Positions 38,006-48,601 of a stretch of DNA of 64,000 nt are shown here, one piece after another. The notes below the pieces were generated by a model. That model did no database searches and was not told the origin of the DNA. It saw only the letters and a list, made by a program, of their open reading frames with translations. The position numbers were made by a program, and so were the translations under genes. Source of the stretch: Deltaproteobacteria bacterium (lineage in GTDB: Bacteria; JADJOY01); the NCBI GenBank assembly GCA_016713535.1, contig JADJOY010000028.1, positions 1 through 64,000 of the forward strand, in the 5' to 3' direction. How positions within the stretch are numbered: the first letter of the stretch is position 1; each line of letters opens with the position of its first letter.

Positions 38006-39540
38006 TCACTCGAGATCGACGAGAAGCTCGTGGCTACCCGCGGCGCCGCTCCACGCCACGACCAGGCGGCGGGTGCGCTCGTCGAGCCTCGCCTCGGCGG
38101 CGCGGCCGTCGATACGCACCGCGAATCCGTCGCCCGCTGCGTGCTCGGGCACCGAGAGCACCACCGGCCCCTCCCCACCCCGGGCCTCGAAGCGCACCGT
38201 GAGGCGCCGCTGGCCGGCGTCGTAGCCCTGCTCGATCAACCGCCCGGGAACCGCAAACGCCAGCGGCGGCGTGAGCGCGTCGGTGCCGGGCTGGTTCACG
38301 AACCAACGTCGCTCGGCCCAGTCGTAGTCGACGATCGAACCCGAGCCCGGCGGCGGCGCGGGGCTGCCGTAGTCCTTCCACTGCCACAACGCCCAGCCGA
38401 TCGCGCGCCGCGTGAGCGCGCCCGTGAGGGTCTCGATCGCCGGGATCTCGGCGGGGGAGTCGACCGCCGTGGCCCACTCGCCGAGGAGCGGTGCCGCGCC
38501 CCAGCGCGCGGCCTCGTCGAGCAGCCAGTCGAAGGTCCGCTCGAGCGCCGCGGCCTGCCGCTGGGCTCGCCCGGGAACGAATACGGGTAGAGGTGCGCGG
38601 CGTAGACCACGTTCCCGTCGGGGAACGGCTCGCGCGGGCCGGGGGCCGTCCAGAGCAGGTTGCGCGTCACCACGTCCGGCTCGAGGAAATACGCCTGACG
38701 CGGGCTCACCTCGCGCAACGCCGCGACCATGCGGCGGTGGAAGTCCTCGAGGCGGTCGGCGCCGTGGGCGACGTGGATGGTCACCGGCTCGTTCATGGCC
38801 TCGTAGCCGATCACGCCGGGCTCGCGCGCATAGCGCCCGGCGACGCGTTGCCACACCGGCACGAAGCGCTCCTGGATCTGCTCGCGGTTCTCGAAGAACG
38901 ACGCGAACGCCGCGAGCACCGGCAGCGACGCGCGGCGCTCTCCGAGATCACCGGTGCATGGACACTCGAGGTCCGGGCCAGGCCAGAGCGGGCCCTCGAG
39001 GAGCTTCGTGGGCGGAGGCAACGTGGCCCAGAGCGGCGCTCCGTCCTCGCCGAGGTCCTTCGACCACGCGTCCTCGTGGAAGTCGATCAGCACGTAGAGG
39101 CCGGCCTCGATCAGCCAGCCCACGACCTCGTCGAGGCGCGAGAAGGCGGCGGCGGAGAACTGGCCCTCCGTGGGCTCGAGGCCGCTCCAGCTCACGCACA
39201 GCCGCACGAAGTCGAAGCCGAGCCGGGCGATCTGCTCGGCGTCGCTGCGGTCGAACGGCGCGACCTGCTCGGTGGGCCTGCGGCCGTCGTCGAAGGTGGC
39301 GTCGAAGAGGCCCTCCGCCTTGACGTTCACGCCCCGCAGCACGAGCTGCCGTCCATGCGCGTCGACCAGCCGGCCGTCGACCGCGCGCACGGCGGGAGTC
39401 GCAGCCGGGTCCGCGGCCGCGTCCCCGTTGCCGCCGGCGCAGCCCGGCGCGAGCCCGACGGCGAGCGCCAGCGAGGTCAGCACGCGCGCGAGCGCGGTCA
39501 GTCTCGTCGATCGATGCACCAGGTCACGCCGCCGCGGCAC
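38006..39540 (-). CDS. GH5 endoglycoceramidase-like glycosidase lipoprotein (one frame slip)
   Basis: About 510 aa. Signal with lipobox GLAPGC. TIM barrel with [42 protein letters not shown], the acid/base Glu in YEAMNEPV and the nucleophile Glu in PLLGEWAT. After the barrel, residues with [18 protein letters not shown] and a beta-sandwich ([20 protein letters not shown]) match the C-terminal domain of GH5 endoglycoceramidases, which cut glycan from ceramide. One slip near 38575. The ATG 39540 overlaps DoxX by 43 bases; GTG 39483 is an alternative start. Confidence 0.78.
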
Positions 39541-39887
39541 GCGAAGTAAAGGAACACGAAGCAGTAGATCACGGCCAGCTCTCCCTTGTTGACCCCCGGG
39601 AAGAAGGCCGCCCCGAGCGCGAGCTTCCAGTGGAACTGAACATACGCCACCGCCATCGTGCCGCTCGCCAGGAAGGCCGCCTCACGGGTGCGCAGGCCGA
39701 GGGCGATCAGCGCCCCACCCACGAGCTCGATGAGGCCACCCAGCCAGAGCTGCGAGCCGACCGCCGGCTGCGGGTTCTGGGACAGGACTCCGAGGATCTT
39801 CTGCATCCCGTGGAACGCGAACAAGAGCCCCGCGACGATGCGCAGCAGCGCGTAGGCCTGGTCCGAGTAGCGAGCGAGTCGGTTCAT
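39498..39887 (-). CDS. DoxX-family membrane protein
   Basis: 129-aa protein with four hydrophobic helices: [57 protein letters not shown] and [14 protein letters not shown]. The GMQK and AYVQFHW segments are typical of DoxX proteins, small membrane proteins of uncertain redox or thiol-stress function. It lies just upstream of the GH5 lipoprotein gene, overlapping its start. ATG 39887 starts the conserved part. Confidence 0.85.
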   Translation of the reverse strand: MNRLARYSDQAYALLRIVAGLLFAFHGMQKILGVLSQNPQPAVGSQLWLGGLIELVGGALIALGLRTREAAFLASGTMAVAYVQFHWKLALGAAFFPGVNKGELAVIYCFVFLYFACRGGVTWCIDRRD

Positions 39888-40031
39888 GCGGCACCTCCCG
39901 AGCGAGATCCGGTCAGTATCGCCGCGCGTTCGCCGATCGGACGCCCGGGTGATGCGCGCGCGCCGTTCGGCCGCGTAGCACCGCGACCGGCCTCGCGCCG
40001 TTCGCCGCCGGCGTGCGATAGGTTTGCCCGG

Positions 40032-40970
40032 ATGCGACCGATCCTCTCCATCTCCGGCCTGAGCAAGACCTACGCGTCGGGGCTCGAGGCACTCAAGCGC
40101 GTCGATCTGGAGATCACCAAGGGCGAGATCTTCGCGCTCCTCGGCCCCAACGGCGCCGGCAAGACGACACTCATCAGCATCGTGTGCGGCATCGTCACGC
40201 CGACCTCCGGCACGGTGCTCGCGGACGGCCACGACGTGGTACGCGACTACCGCGCGGCCCGCGCCACCATCGGCCTCGTCCCGCAGGAGCTCAGCACCGA
40301 CATGTTCGAGACCGTGTGGGCCACGGTCAGCTTCAGCCGCGGGCTCTTCGGCCGCGAGCCCGACCCGGCGTACGTCGAGAAGGTGCTGCGGGAGCTCTCG
40401 CTCTACGACAAGCGCGACGACCGCATCCGCACGCTCTCGGGCGGCATGAAGCGGCGCGTGCTCATCGCCAAGGCCCTCGCCCACGAGCCCACCATCCTGT
40501 TCCTCGACGAGCCGACCGCCGGCGTCGACGTGGAGCTGCGCCGCGACATGTGGGAGCTGGTGCGGCGCCTGCGCGACGACGGCGTCACCATCATCCTCAC
40601 GACCCATTACATCGACGAGGCCGAGGAGATGGCGGACCGGATCGGCGTGATCAACCACGGCTCGCTGATCCTCGTCGAGGAGAAGCAGAAGCTGATGAAG
40701 AAGCTCGGCAAGAAGCAGCTCACGGTTCACCTCGTGGAGCCCTTGGCGGCGATCCCCGCCGAGCTCGCCGACTGGCCGCTGACGCTCGCTCCCGACGGTC
40801 TCGCCCTCGACTTCACGTTCGACGCCGACGACGAGCGGGTGGGTGTGCCGCTCTTGATGCGGCGCCTGAGCGACCTCGGCCTCGGCTTCAAGGACCTCAA
40901 CACGCGCCAGAGCTCGCTCGAGGACATCTTCGTGAGCCTGGTGAGCCAGCGCGGCGCGGAGGCCCGATGA
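40032..40970 (+). CDS. ABC exporter ATP-binding protein
   Basis: 312-aa ATPase of the ABC-2 class (YadG/NodI-like). Walker [13 protein letters not shown], signature [14 protein letters not shown], Walker [13 protein letters not shown] and the switch His in [10 protein letters not shown] are all present. A C-terminal extension of about 80 residues follows. The stop overlaps the ATG of its permease (ATGA at 40967). Substrate unknown; YadGH relatives export lipids or polysaccharides. Confidence 0.92.
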   Translation: MRPILSISGLSKTYASGLEALKRVDLEITKGEIFALLGPNGAGKTTLISIVCGIVTPTSGTVLADGHDVVRDYRAARATIGLVPQELSTDMFETVWATVSFSRGLFGREPDPAYVEKVLRELSLYDKRDDRIRTLSGGMKRRVLIAKALAHEPTILFLDEPTAGVDVELRRDMWELVRRLRDDGVTIILTTHYIDEAEEMADRIGVINHGSLILVEEKQKLMKKLGKKQLTVHLVEPLAAIPAELADWPLTLAPDGLALDFTFDADDERVGVPLLMRRLSDLGLGFKDLNTRQSSLEDIFVSLVSQRGAEAR

Positions 40971-41745
40971 ACCCGGCGGCCTTCAATCGCCACGGCGTGT
41001 GGGCGATCTACCGCTTCGAGATGATGCGCGCGCGCTGCGCACGCTGATGCAGAGCCTGGTGACGCCGGTGATCACCACCGCGCTCTACTTCGTGGTGTTC
41101 GGCTCGGCGATCGGCTCGCGGATGAGCGAGGTGGACGGCGTCGCGTACGGCGCCTTCATCGTGCCCGGGCTCATCATGCTGTCGATCCTGTCGCAGTCGA
41201 TCTCGAACGGCTCGTTCGGCATCTACATGCCGCGCTTCACCGGCACGATCTACGAGCTGCTGTCGGCGCCGATCGCGCCGATCGAGGCGGTGCTCGCCTA
41301 CGTGGGCGCGGCAGCGACCAAGTCGGTGGTGCTGGGGCTGGTGATCCTCGCGACCTCGGCCCTCTTCGTGCCGGTGCACGTGGCCCACCCGCTGTGGATG
41401 ATCGCGTTCCTGCTGCTCACGGCCACGACGTTCAGCCTGTTCGGCTTCATCATCGGCCTGTGGGCCGAGAGCTTCGAGCAGCTCCAGATCATCCCGATGC
41501 TGGTGATCACGCCCCTCACGTTCCTGGGCGGCGCCTTCTACTCGATCGACATGCTGCCGCCGGTGTGGCGCACGATCTCGCTCGCCAACCCGGTCGTGTA
41601 CCTGATCAGCGGGTTCCGGTGGAGCTTCTACGAGTCCTCGGACGTGGGCGTGGGCGTCAGCCTCGCCATGACGCTCGCGTTCTTCTTCGTGTGCCTCGGC
41701 GTGGTGCGCTGGATGTTCGCGACGGGTTACCGGCTGAAGAGCTGA
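40967..41745 (+). CDS. ABC-2 type transporter permease (one frame slip near the start)
   Basis: About 258 aa with six membrane helices ([58 protein letters not shown] and others), and the [20 protein letters not shown] loop typical of YadH-like permeases. The short N-terminal part ([20 protein letters not shown]) is in a different frame from the rest; a slip near 41030 joins it to [11 protein letters not shown]. Partner of the ATPase just upstream. Confidence 0.85.
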
Positions 41746-41780
41746 GGGTTCGTGAAGGAATCGAGCGCGACCGACGCGCC

Positions 41781-41844
41781 GCGGGGGGACGGAGCCCCCC
41801 GCGCTACGAAAACCATCGTAGCGACGGGGGTTCCATCCCGTCGC
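41781..41844. repeat. Paired REP/BIME-like hairpin element, copy 2
   Basis: Hairpin 1: GCGGGGGG / CCCCCCGC (41781-41802). Then CTACGA, a short spacer and TCGTAG. Hairpin 2: GCGACGGG / CCCGTCGC (41821-41844). The order hairpin, CTACGA, TCGTAG, hairpin is the same as at 9578-9659, and the second hairpin shares the GCGACGGGGG word with it. Confidence 0.65.
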
Positions 41845-42369
41845 CGAGCCCACGCGGCTACCGTGAGCGCCCCAGACGGAAAGATTCACCTACTCTGAGG
41901 TCACGGAGGCGGCCGCGGCACGAGCAGTGGCGGCGGGCGCGAGCCCGCCGGACGCTCGAGTGGTTCGCCCGCGTCGGTCGAGCTCGACAGCGATCGTCCC
42001 GGGCACGGTGCGCCCCGGCATCCGATGGAACTGCGCGTCGCCGAGCAGGACGCCGGGACCGAACCCGCGGGAGGGGCACCGCTACCCGGTGACACCTCGA
42101 CACCCGCGAGCGTCGAGAGCGCCGTGCGCCGATCGATGGCTTCGCGCGCGTGCCGGTCGCCGGCCGTCATCACCGAGACCGACACCGGGATCATGGCGGC
42201 GGCTCTCCGGAGCGTGGGACGAGGCACCCAAAAGTGCCGACTCTGCCGGGCGGAGGGTGGTGGGTCCATCGGAACGACCCTCACGGGATTCGGCGCGGGC
42301 GACCTCCCGAGCCACTGGTGTGCGCACGCCGTCCGGTCTACGTTCCTGCGCACACGGAGGGCACCCGCC
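41845..42369. other. About 520 bases without a convincing gene
   Basis: Open frames exist on both strands (for example one in frame with the TM2 gene from 42025), but all have low-complexity, arginine/serine/proline-rich translations without recognisable motifs. A fragment on the minus strand reading GDAQFHRMPGRTVPGTIAVE looks somewhat protein-like but has no start. I see no clear promoter or RNA. Confidence 0.5.
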
Positions 42370-42789
42370 ATGAACTCGAGCCACGGATCCGCGCAGCCGC
42401 AGCGCGCCGACACCCACCGGAAGAGCTTCGGCTACCTGCTGTGGATCTTCGGTTTCCTCGGATCGCACCGCTTCTATTACGGACGGCCGATCTCGGGGAC
42501 CCTCTACTTCTTCACGCTCGGTCTCCTGGGCGTGGGCTGGATCGTCGATCTCTTCCTGATCCCGTCGATGGACCGAGCCGCCGACCACCGCTTCTCCGCC
42601 GGCACCGTCGACTACAACCTGGCGTGGATCCTGCTCACCTTCCTGGGGCTCTTCGGCGTCCACCGCATGTACATGGGGAAGTGGTTCACCGGGATCCTGT
42701 GGGCGTGCACGGCGGGGCTCTTCGGGCTCGGCCTGCTCTACGACTTCTGGACCCTCAACGACCAGATCTCCGAGGTCAACGCGCGCTGA
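42370..42789 (+). CDS. TM2-domain membrane protein
   Basis: 139-aa protein with two TM2 units: SFGYLLWIFGFLGSHRFYYG followed by a helix pair, then AWILLTFLGLFGVHRMYMGK and LWACTAGLFGLGLLYDFWTL. Both HRFY/HRMY motifs with following glycine are typical. ATG 42370 was chosen because TM2 proteins of this type are short and the upstream extension is low-complexity. Its 3' end overlaps the convergent membrane-protein gene by 14 bases. Function unknown. Confidence 0.8.
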   Translation: MNSSHGSAQPQRADTHRKSFGYLLWIFGFLGSHRFYYGRPISGTLYFFTLGLLGVGWIVDLFLIPSMDRAADHRFSAGTVDYNLAWILLTFLGLFGVHRMYMGKWFTGILWACTAGLFGLGLLYDFWTLNDQISEVNAR

Positions 42790-44998
42790 TCGAGACATCG
42801 GTCTCGAGGACACCGTCGCCGGTGTCGTGGAACCATCGCACGCCCTCCTGGAGCAGCCCGATCGCCACGTGGTAGTCGCCCGGCGCGAGGGCGAGGTCGC
42901 TCGGTGGCACCGACAGCGCCAGCTCGATCACGCCGCCCGGTAGCAGCGCGTGCGGGAGGTCGATGCGCGACTCTCCGACCGGCCGTCCGGCCTCGCCGGC
43001 GCGGTACCACCGCAGGCCGACGCGGATCGCACCCTCCACCCGCCCGAGCTCGGCGCGACCGAGCCACGGGCTCACGCCGCCACGGTGCGTGACGCGCAGG
43101 CGCCGAGCGGCGTCGACGCCGGCCCATCCGAGCTCCGAGCGTGCCGCGTCGCGCGGCAGCACGCCCCAGCTCTGCGGCTCCACCCGACCCGCCGCGGCGA
43201 GGCGCGCCTGCAGCGCCCCTGGCAACACCCACAGGCGATCGGCGTCGCTCGTCTCGCGCGCCACCACGCGCGCGCCCGGATACACGGCGGCGAGCTCGCG
43301 GTTGGCGCTCACGACCAGCTCGGAGCACGGCGCACCGCCTGCGCCGGAGTCGAAGAGCTCGAAGCGCTGGCCCGCGCGCCGGAAGGAATACGAGTGCGCG
43401 TGCCAGAGCGACCACGATGGATAGTCGAGGCCGATGCACGCGGGGACCTCGCCGCCACGATCGAGGACCGTGAGCGCGTCCACCACCACCCGCTCTTCGG
43501 CGCGGGCGCGGGACCCGGGCACCAGATAGCCGCGCGAGATCCACACCGCGCTCACCAGCGACCAGCCGATCCACGCCGCGAGCGCGGCCCGCGGTCGCGC
43601 CACCGCCAGCCCAGCGCCGAGCGCCGCGGTGGCAGCGCCGATCGCGGTGAGCCGCCACACGCTGGGCAGGGCAGCGTCGCCCAGCCACGGATGGAGCGCG
43701 AGCACCGTCACCGGGTTGAAGCCGTGATCGAGGGGCACGAAGCGGCCCACCTGCGTCGCCACCGCTCCGAGGCTCGCGGTGACCAAGCCGGCGCCGAGCG
43801 CGACCCGCAGGGCAGCCTTGCCGGCGCGCCGCTCGCCCCGCCAGACCGCCGCGAAGCCGACCGCGAGGAGCGGCACGGCGAGCGCCTCGAGGTAGCGACC
43901 ATTGAGGGCCTGATCGAGGCGGCGCATGCCGGTGTTGAAGAAGAGCGAGGACATCGCCCAGGTGGCGAGCACGCTCGCCACCACCGCTAGCTCGAGCGCG
44001 GCCACGGGCGCGGCGTCGGTCCCGTCGCGTGACGGCTCGCGGGCAAGCGCAGCTCGCCCGCGGAGCCAGGCCTCGCGAATCGCGAGCCACGCGACGCCGA
44101 ACGTGGAGAGCCCGAGGTAGAGCGCTTGCCCGGCGAGGACGCACGGCAGGCGCGCCCCGAAATGACCGAGCCCGCGGCCCGCGATCCGCTCCAGGCGATG
44201 GGCGCGCGCCATGCGGTCGAGCGGCAGCGGCGGAACCACCGAGGCCCAGCGCGCCCCGAGCCACGCCAGCACGAGCCCGATCGTCACCGCGAGCGCGAGC
44301 GGCACCCAAGTGCGAACCGGCACCGCCGAGCCCCGGCGCGCCCGGGCGACGAGCCACGCCCCGACGCCGAGCGCGGCGCCGATCACCACCGCCACCGCTC
44401 GGACGTGGATCAGCGGCAGGCAGCCGAGGATCAGCCCGGCGCCCGTCATGCGCTCGACGTTCGGCTCCCGCAAGGCTCGCGCGAGCACCAGCAGCGCCAC
44501 GGCGCTGCCCGCGAAGAGCGCGTTGTCGGCGATCGCGAGGTGCCCGTAGAGCACGACCGGCGCGTGCAGGCTCGCCGCGAGCGCGACCGCGACGCAGGCG
44601 CGCGCCGACGCGCGCGGGCCGAGCAGCACCCTCGCCAGACCCACCGCCGCCCACCCCGTCACGCCACACAGGAGCGCGTTGAGCACGCGCGCCGCGACGT
44701 GCGCTGCGTCGGGATCGAGGACGTCCGGGCTCACGAGCGCGAGCAGCGCGCCATAGGCCGGGTAGAAAGGCACGCCGATGAGCGGCATCGGCGTGCCGTG
44801 GCGCAGATAGCGCGCCCACGCCACCGGGGCGAGCTCGTCGTGGAAGACGATGGGGCCCGCCATGGCCCGGCCGAGCATCCACGACCACAGGGCGAGCGCG
44901 AGCCCCACCGCGGGTCCCGCGAACGCGGCCGCGCGCCGCGACGCCCCGGGAGCCGCCGCCGGCATGGCCGCCGCCCGCGCGGCGCGCGGGTCGCTCAC
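42776..44998 (-). CDS. Polytopic membrane protein with large C-terminal domain, glycosyltransferase-39/87-like
   Basis: About 740 aa. The first 460 residues hold ten or more helices; the early segment IVFHDELAPVAWARYLRHG, with an acidic pair after helix 1, resembles the catalytic loop of GT-C glycosyltransferases (PMT/ArnT-like). The C-terminal 270 residues are soluble, probably periplasmic (DYPSWSLWHAHSYSFR onward). GTG 44998 overlaps the previous stop (GTGA); ATG 44965 is an alternative. It would use a polyprenyl-phosphate sugar. Family call moderate. Confidence 0.6.
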   Translation of the reverse strand: MSDPRAARAAAMPAAAPGASRRAAAFAGPAVGLALALWSWMLGRAMAGPIVFHDELAPVAWARYLRHGTPMPLIGVPFYPAYGALLALVSPDVLDPDAAHVAARVLNALLCGVTGWAAVGLARVLLGPRASARACVAVALAASLHAPVVLYGHLAIADNALFAGSAVALLVLARALREPNVERMTGAGLILGCLPLIHVRAVAVVIGAALGVGAWLVARARRGSAVPVRTWVPLALAVTIGLVLAWLGARWASVVPPLPLDRMARAHRLERIAGRGLGHFGARLPCVLAGQALYLGLSTFGVAWLAIREAWLRGRAALAREPSRDGTDAAPVAALELAVVASVLATWAMSSLFFNTGMRRLDQALNGRYLEALAVPLLAVGFAAVWRGERRAGKAALRVALGAGLVTASLGAVATQVGRFVPLDHGFNPVTVLALHPWLGDAALPSVWRLTAIGAATAALGAGLAVARPRAALAAWIGWSLVSAVWISRGYLVPGSRARAEERVVVDALTVLDRGGEVPACIGLDYPSWSLWHAHSYSFRRAGQRFELFDSGAGGAPCSELVVSANRELAAVYPGARVVARETSDADRLWVLPGALQARLAAAGRVEPQSWGVLPRDAARSELGWAGVDAARRLRVTHRGGVSPWLGRAELGRVEGAIRVGLRWYRAGEAGRPVGESRIDLPHALLPGGVIELALSVPPSDLALAPGDYHVAIGLLQEGVRWFHDTGDGVLETDVSISAR

Positions 44999-45381
44999 CG
45001 CACCGGCGCGCCGCGCTCGGCGAACAGCGCGCGCAGCACCGAGCGGTGACAGCGGCGCTCGTCCGCGCAGTAACAGCCCACCGCGAAGTCGGAGCCCCGG
45101 GCGAGCGCCGCGAGCGCGTCGAGGACCCGGCTCGGGTCGGGCTTCGCCATCTCGGCGCGATAGCGGCGCTCGAAGCTCGCCCACTCGCGCTCGTCCTTCG
45201 CGCCGAGCGCGGCCTTCACCAGCGGCGCGCTCGGTGCCAGGTTGGGCAGCCACACGTCGTAGAAGTCCCGCCCCGCGATCTCGCCCTTGGGGACGCCCCG
45301 TGGCGGCCGCCGCACCGTGCCGAGGCGGATACCCTCGCCCTTCGCGCGCGGCGAGCCGAAGCGGACGATGTGCACACTCAT
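44995..45381 (-). CDS. DUF488 family protein
   Basis: 128-aa cytosolic protein. MSVHIVRFGSPRAKGEGIRL opens the domain, and the conserved cysteine/histidine cluster GCYCADERRCHRSVLRALF closes it (CxC..CHR). Some relatives are annotated as DNA-repair or thiol proteins, but the function is not established. ATG 45381 has GGAGAGG upstream. Translationally coupled to the downstream membrane protein gene. Confidence 0.88.
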   Translation of the reverse strand: MSVHIVRFGSPRAKGEGIRLGTVRRPPRGVPKGEIAGRDFYDVWLPNLAPSAPLVKAALGAKDEREWASFERRYRAEMAKPDPSRVLDALAALARGSDFAVGCYCADERRCHRSVLRALFAERGAPVR

Positions 45382-45457
45382 GTCCCTCTCCTCCGAACCG
45401 CGCGGCGTGTTGCGATAGTCTCGCTTCCCCTCCCGCCCGAGCGATGCCGACGATCCC

Positions 45458-47654
45458 ATGAAGCGGCGCGGAATGGCCACCACGACCCGCTTTCCCCCGG
45501 CGATCGAGGGGCAGCGTAGCGCGCGCCGCTGGCGCGCGGGGACGCTGGCGGCGCTGGTTCTGCTCGGCCTCACCGGGTGGGGCACCGACTCGGTGATGCG
45601 CGTCGCGGTACGCGAGAAGCTCCGCGCCGACCTCCGCACCGTCCTCGACGCGGACGTCACGGCCCTCGAGATCTGGCTGCGGGGACAGCTCGAGCTGACC
45701 TCGATGTGGGCGGGCAACGAAGGCGTGCGTCGGGACGTCGTGGCGCTAACGGGCTGGGGCCGCGCGGCGCCCCCCGAGGAGCTACGCGCGAGCGCCCAGG
45801 TGGCGGCGCTGCGCGCGACGCTCGCGCCGGTCTGCGAGCGCGGCGGCTTCGACGGCTTCGCGGTCGTCGACGTGCTCTCCGGGCGCGTCCTCGCCGCCAC
45901 CTCCGACGCGGCGATCGGCCAGCCGCTGCTGCCCGCCACCGCGGCGTTGCTGGCGCGCATCCGTCACGGCGAGCCGGTCGTCACCGTGCCGTTCCCGGGC
46001 GATCAGCTCCTGCCGGAGCCCGGCGGCGTGGTGGCCCCGGGCCGCGCGGCGATGGTCGTGGGCGCTCCGGTGCGCGCCTCCACCGGCGAGGTGATCGCCG
46101 CGGTGGGCTTTCGCTTCCCGCCCGATCGCGACTTCATGAAGATCCTCTCGGTCGCCCGCCTCGGCGAGAGCGGCGAGACCTACGCGTTCGACGACCGCGG
46201 CACGCTGCTCTCCGGGCAGCCGCTTCGGCGACTTCCTGCGCGGCGCCGGCCTCATCCCGGCCGACGCCGAGCGCTCGGCGCTGGCGCTCGAGCTGCGAGA
46301 TCCGGGCGGCGATCTCACGGCGGGCTACCAGCCCAGCCTGCCGCGCAAGGCACAGCCGCTGATGCGCTCGGTCGCCGCGGCGATCGACGGCGGCGAGTCG
46401 GCCGACGTGGACGGCTTCCGTGACTACCGCGGTGTGCTGGTGGTCGGCGCGTGGCGCTGGCTCCCCGAATACGGCTTCGGCATGGCCACCCAGGTGGACG
46501 CGGCGGAGGCCTTCCACCTCCACCGCGTCGCGCGCGCCGTGTTCGGCTCGCTGTTCGGGCTCCTGGTGATGGTGTCGCTGGGCGGCCTCGCGGTCTCGCA
46601 CCTGGTGATGCGGCTGCGCCATCAGGTGGACCGCGCCGAGCACCTCGGCGCCTACACCCTCGAGCGCAAGCTCGGCGAAGGCGGCATGGGTGAGGTCCAC
46701 CTGGCACGCCACGCGCTGCTCAGGCGTCCCACCGCGATCAAGCTGCTGCGTTCGGACAAGGCGAGCGAGGCCGCGATCGCGCGCTTCGAGCGCGAGGTCC
46801 AGCTCACGAGCCAGCTCACCCACCCCAACACCATCGGCATCTACGACTACGGCCGCACTCCCGACGGCACCTTCTATTACGCGATGGAGTACATCGAGGG
46901 CTTCACGCTCGCCGCGCTGGTGTCGCGCTTCGGCCCGTTGCAGGAGGCGCGCGTGATCCACATCCTGCGCCAGGTATGCGGCTCGCTCGCCGAGGCGCAC
47001 GAGCACGGCCTCGTGCATCGCGACATCAAGCCCGCCAACGTCATGCTCGCGATCCGCGGCGGGCTCTACGATCACGTGAAGGTCCTCGACTTCGGTCTGG
47101 TGCGCGAGCACACCCCGCACGCACCGACACCTCCCACCGGCGAGTCCGGCGCGGTCGCGGGCACGCCGCTCTACATGCCGCCCGAGGCGTTCCAGTGTCC
47201 CGACGACGTGAGCCCGCGCGGCGACCTCTACGCCCTCGGCGCGCTCGCCTACTACCTCCTCACCGGCGTACCGCCGTTCCAGGCGCCTAACCCGTTCGCG
47301 CTCTACGAGCTGCATCGGCGCGAGGTCCCGAAGCCACCCTCCGAGGTCCTCGGCCGCAAGATCGACGGCGTCCTCGAGGCGCTGGTGCTGGCGTGCCTCG
47401 AGAAGTCCGCGGCCCAGCGCCCGGCCGACGCCGGTCGGCTGGCGAGCCTCCTCGAGGCTTCGCCGCTGCACGGCGCGTGGACGCAGGTGCACGCCCGTGA
47501 GTGGTGGGAACGCCACGGCTCGCTGCTCGTGCCGAGCTCGGGCTCGGCCAGCGCCGAGGCCACCAGCAGCCCGTCGGCGACCCACGGCCCCGAGGGCACG
47601 GTGATGCTCGTCCGGCAGGCCGAGCCCGCATCCAGAGCAGGAGCCTCACGATGA
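45458..47654 (+). CDS. Receptor-type Ser/Thr protein kinase with N-terminal Cache-like sensor (one frame slip)
   Basis: About 730 aa. Helix 1 (AGTLAALVLLGLTGWG), then a periplasmic sensor of about 300 residues with Cache features (ESGETYAFDDRGTLLSG, PEYGFGMATQVDAAEAF), helix 2 (VFGSLFGLLVMVSLGGLAVS), then a complete kinase: GEGGMGEVHLARH, TAIKLL, VHRDIKPANVM, LDFGLV, GTPLYMPPEA. One slip near 46225 (LSG-SRFGDFLRG). The order sensor then kinase mirrors histidine kinases; most bacterial Ser/Thr kinases have the kinase domain first. The stop overlaps the SGNH gene start (ATGA). Confidence 0.82.
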
Positions 47655-48577
47655 CCTGGCACGGCACGCGACGTGGCGCGCTCCCGATCCTGTTCGCGTG
47701 CGCCCTGCTGGTCATCGGCGCATGCGGCGACGCGGGCAGCGGTGCGCCGATCCCCGGCCCCGTCCCCGCACCCGCGCCGGTCCCCGAACCGAGCCCGGAA
47801 CCACCTCCAGCGCCGTCTCCCGAGCCACCTCCGGCGCCCTCTCCCGAGCCTCCGCCCGAGCCGCCGCCACCCGAGCCGCCGCCCCCCGACGCCGGCCTGG
47901 TGCCAGGGGCGGTGATCGTTGCGGTAGGCGACTCGATCACCGTCGGCGAGAACGCCAACATCGCCTGGCCGGACGTGCTCGCCGAGCGCCTCGCCGACGC
48001 CGGCCGAGGAGACGTGAGCGTCCACAACGAGGGCTATCCGGGCCTCTCGAGCGGCGAGCTGGTGAACGACGACCCCGGCGCCGGCGCCAAGCGCAGCGCG
48101 GTGGACCATTACCCGACGATCCACGTCGCGTTCGTCCTCATCGGCCACAACGACACGCGCACCGCCCTCGCCAGCGACCACGCCGAGCCCCGGGAGTACG
48201 CGAGCAACGTCGCCGAGATCCTCACCTGGCTCGCCGACCGGCCCAACGCCGACGGCCGCCGCACTCGCGTCGTGGCGCTCGTGCCTCCCCCCGCCCGGGA
48301 GCCGGTGATCCGCAACGGATGGAGCTTCCCGGCCGACTTCAACGCGCAGATGCAGGAGCCCGGCGGCTACCACGAGGCGCTGCGCGCAGAGGCCGCGGCG
48401 GCGGAGGTCCCGATCGTCGAGACGATGGCGCGCTTCGACGGCGGCCCGAGCCGCTACGCGCCTTACCGCCGCGGCTCACCGGAGCGGATCACCGACGACA
48501 CGATCCACCCCAACGACGACGGCCAGCGCGCCCTCGCCGAGCTCGCCTTCGGCGCCCTCGCCCTCCCCGACCGGTGA
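47651..48577 (+). CDS. SGNH-family esterase lipoprotein with Pro/Glu-rich linker
   Basis: 308-aa exported hydrolase. Lipobox LLVIGACG. A 50-residue linker made of PEPPPAPS repeats follows, then the SGNH domain: nucleophile Ser in VAVGDSITVGEN (block I), Gly in HNEGYPGLSSGE (II), Asn in LIGHNDTR (III) and Asp/His in DDTIHPNDDGQ (V). The linker suggests exposure beyond the outer membrane. Coupled to the receptor kinase gene by ATGA. Substrate likely an acylated glycan or lipid. Confidence 0.85.
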   Translation: MTWHGTRRGALPILFACALLVIGACGDAGSGAPIPGPVPAPAPVPEPSPEPPPAPSPEPPPAPSPEPPPEPPPPEPPPPDAGLVPGAVIVAVGDSITVGENANIAWPDVLAERLADAGRGDVSVHNEGYPGLSSGELVNDDPGAGAKRSAVDHYPTIHVAFVLIGHNDTRTALASDHAEPREYASNVAEILTWLADRPNADGRRTRVVALVPPPAREPVIRNGWSFPADFNAQMQEPGGYHEALRAEAAAAEVPIVETMARFDGGPSRYAPYRRGSPERITDDTIHPNDDGQRALAELAFGALALPDR

Positions 48578-48601
48578 GCGGCCGGAGGGCGCTCGCGACG
48601 T

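Noticed and set aside
42025-42369. N-terminal extension of the TM2 gene by 115 codons
   Set aside because: The extension has no motif, is low-complexity, and TM2 proteins normally begin just before the first membrane unit; ATG 42370 fits.
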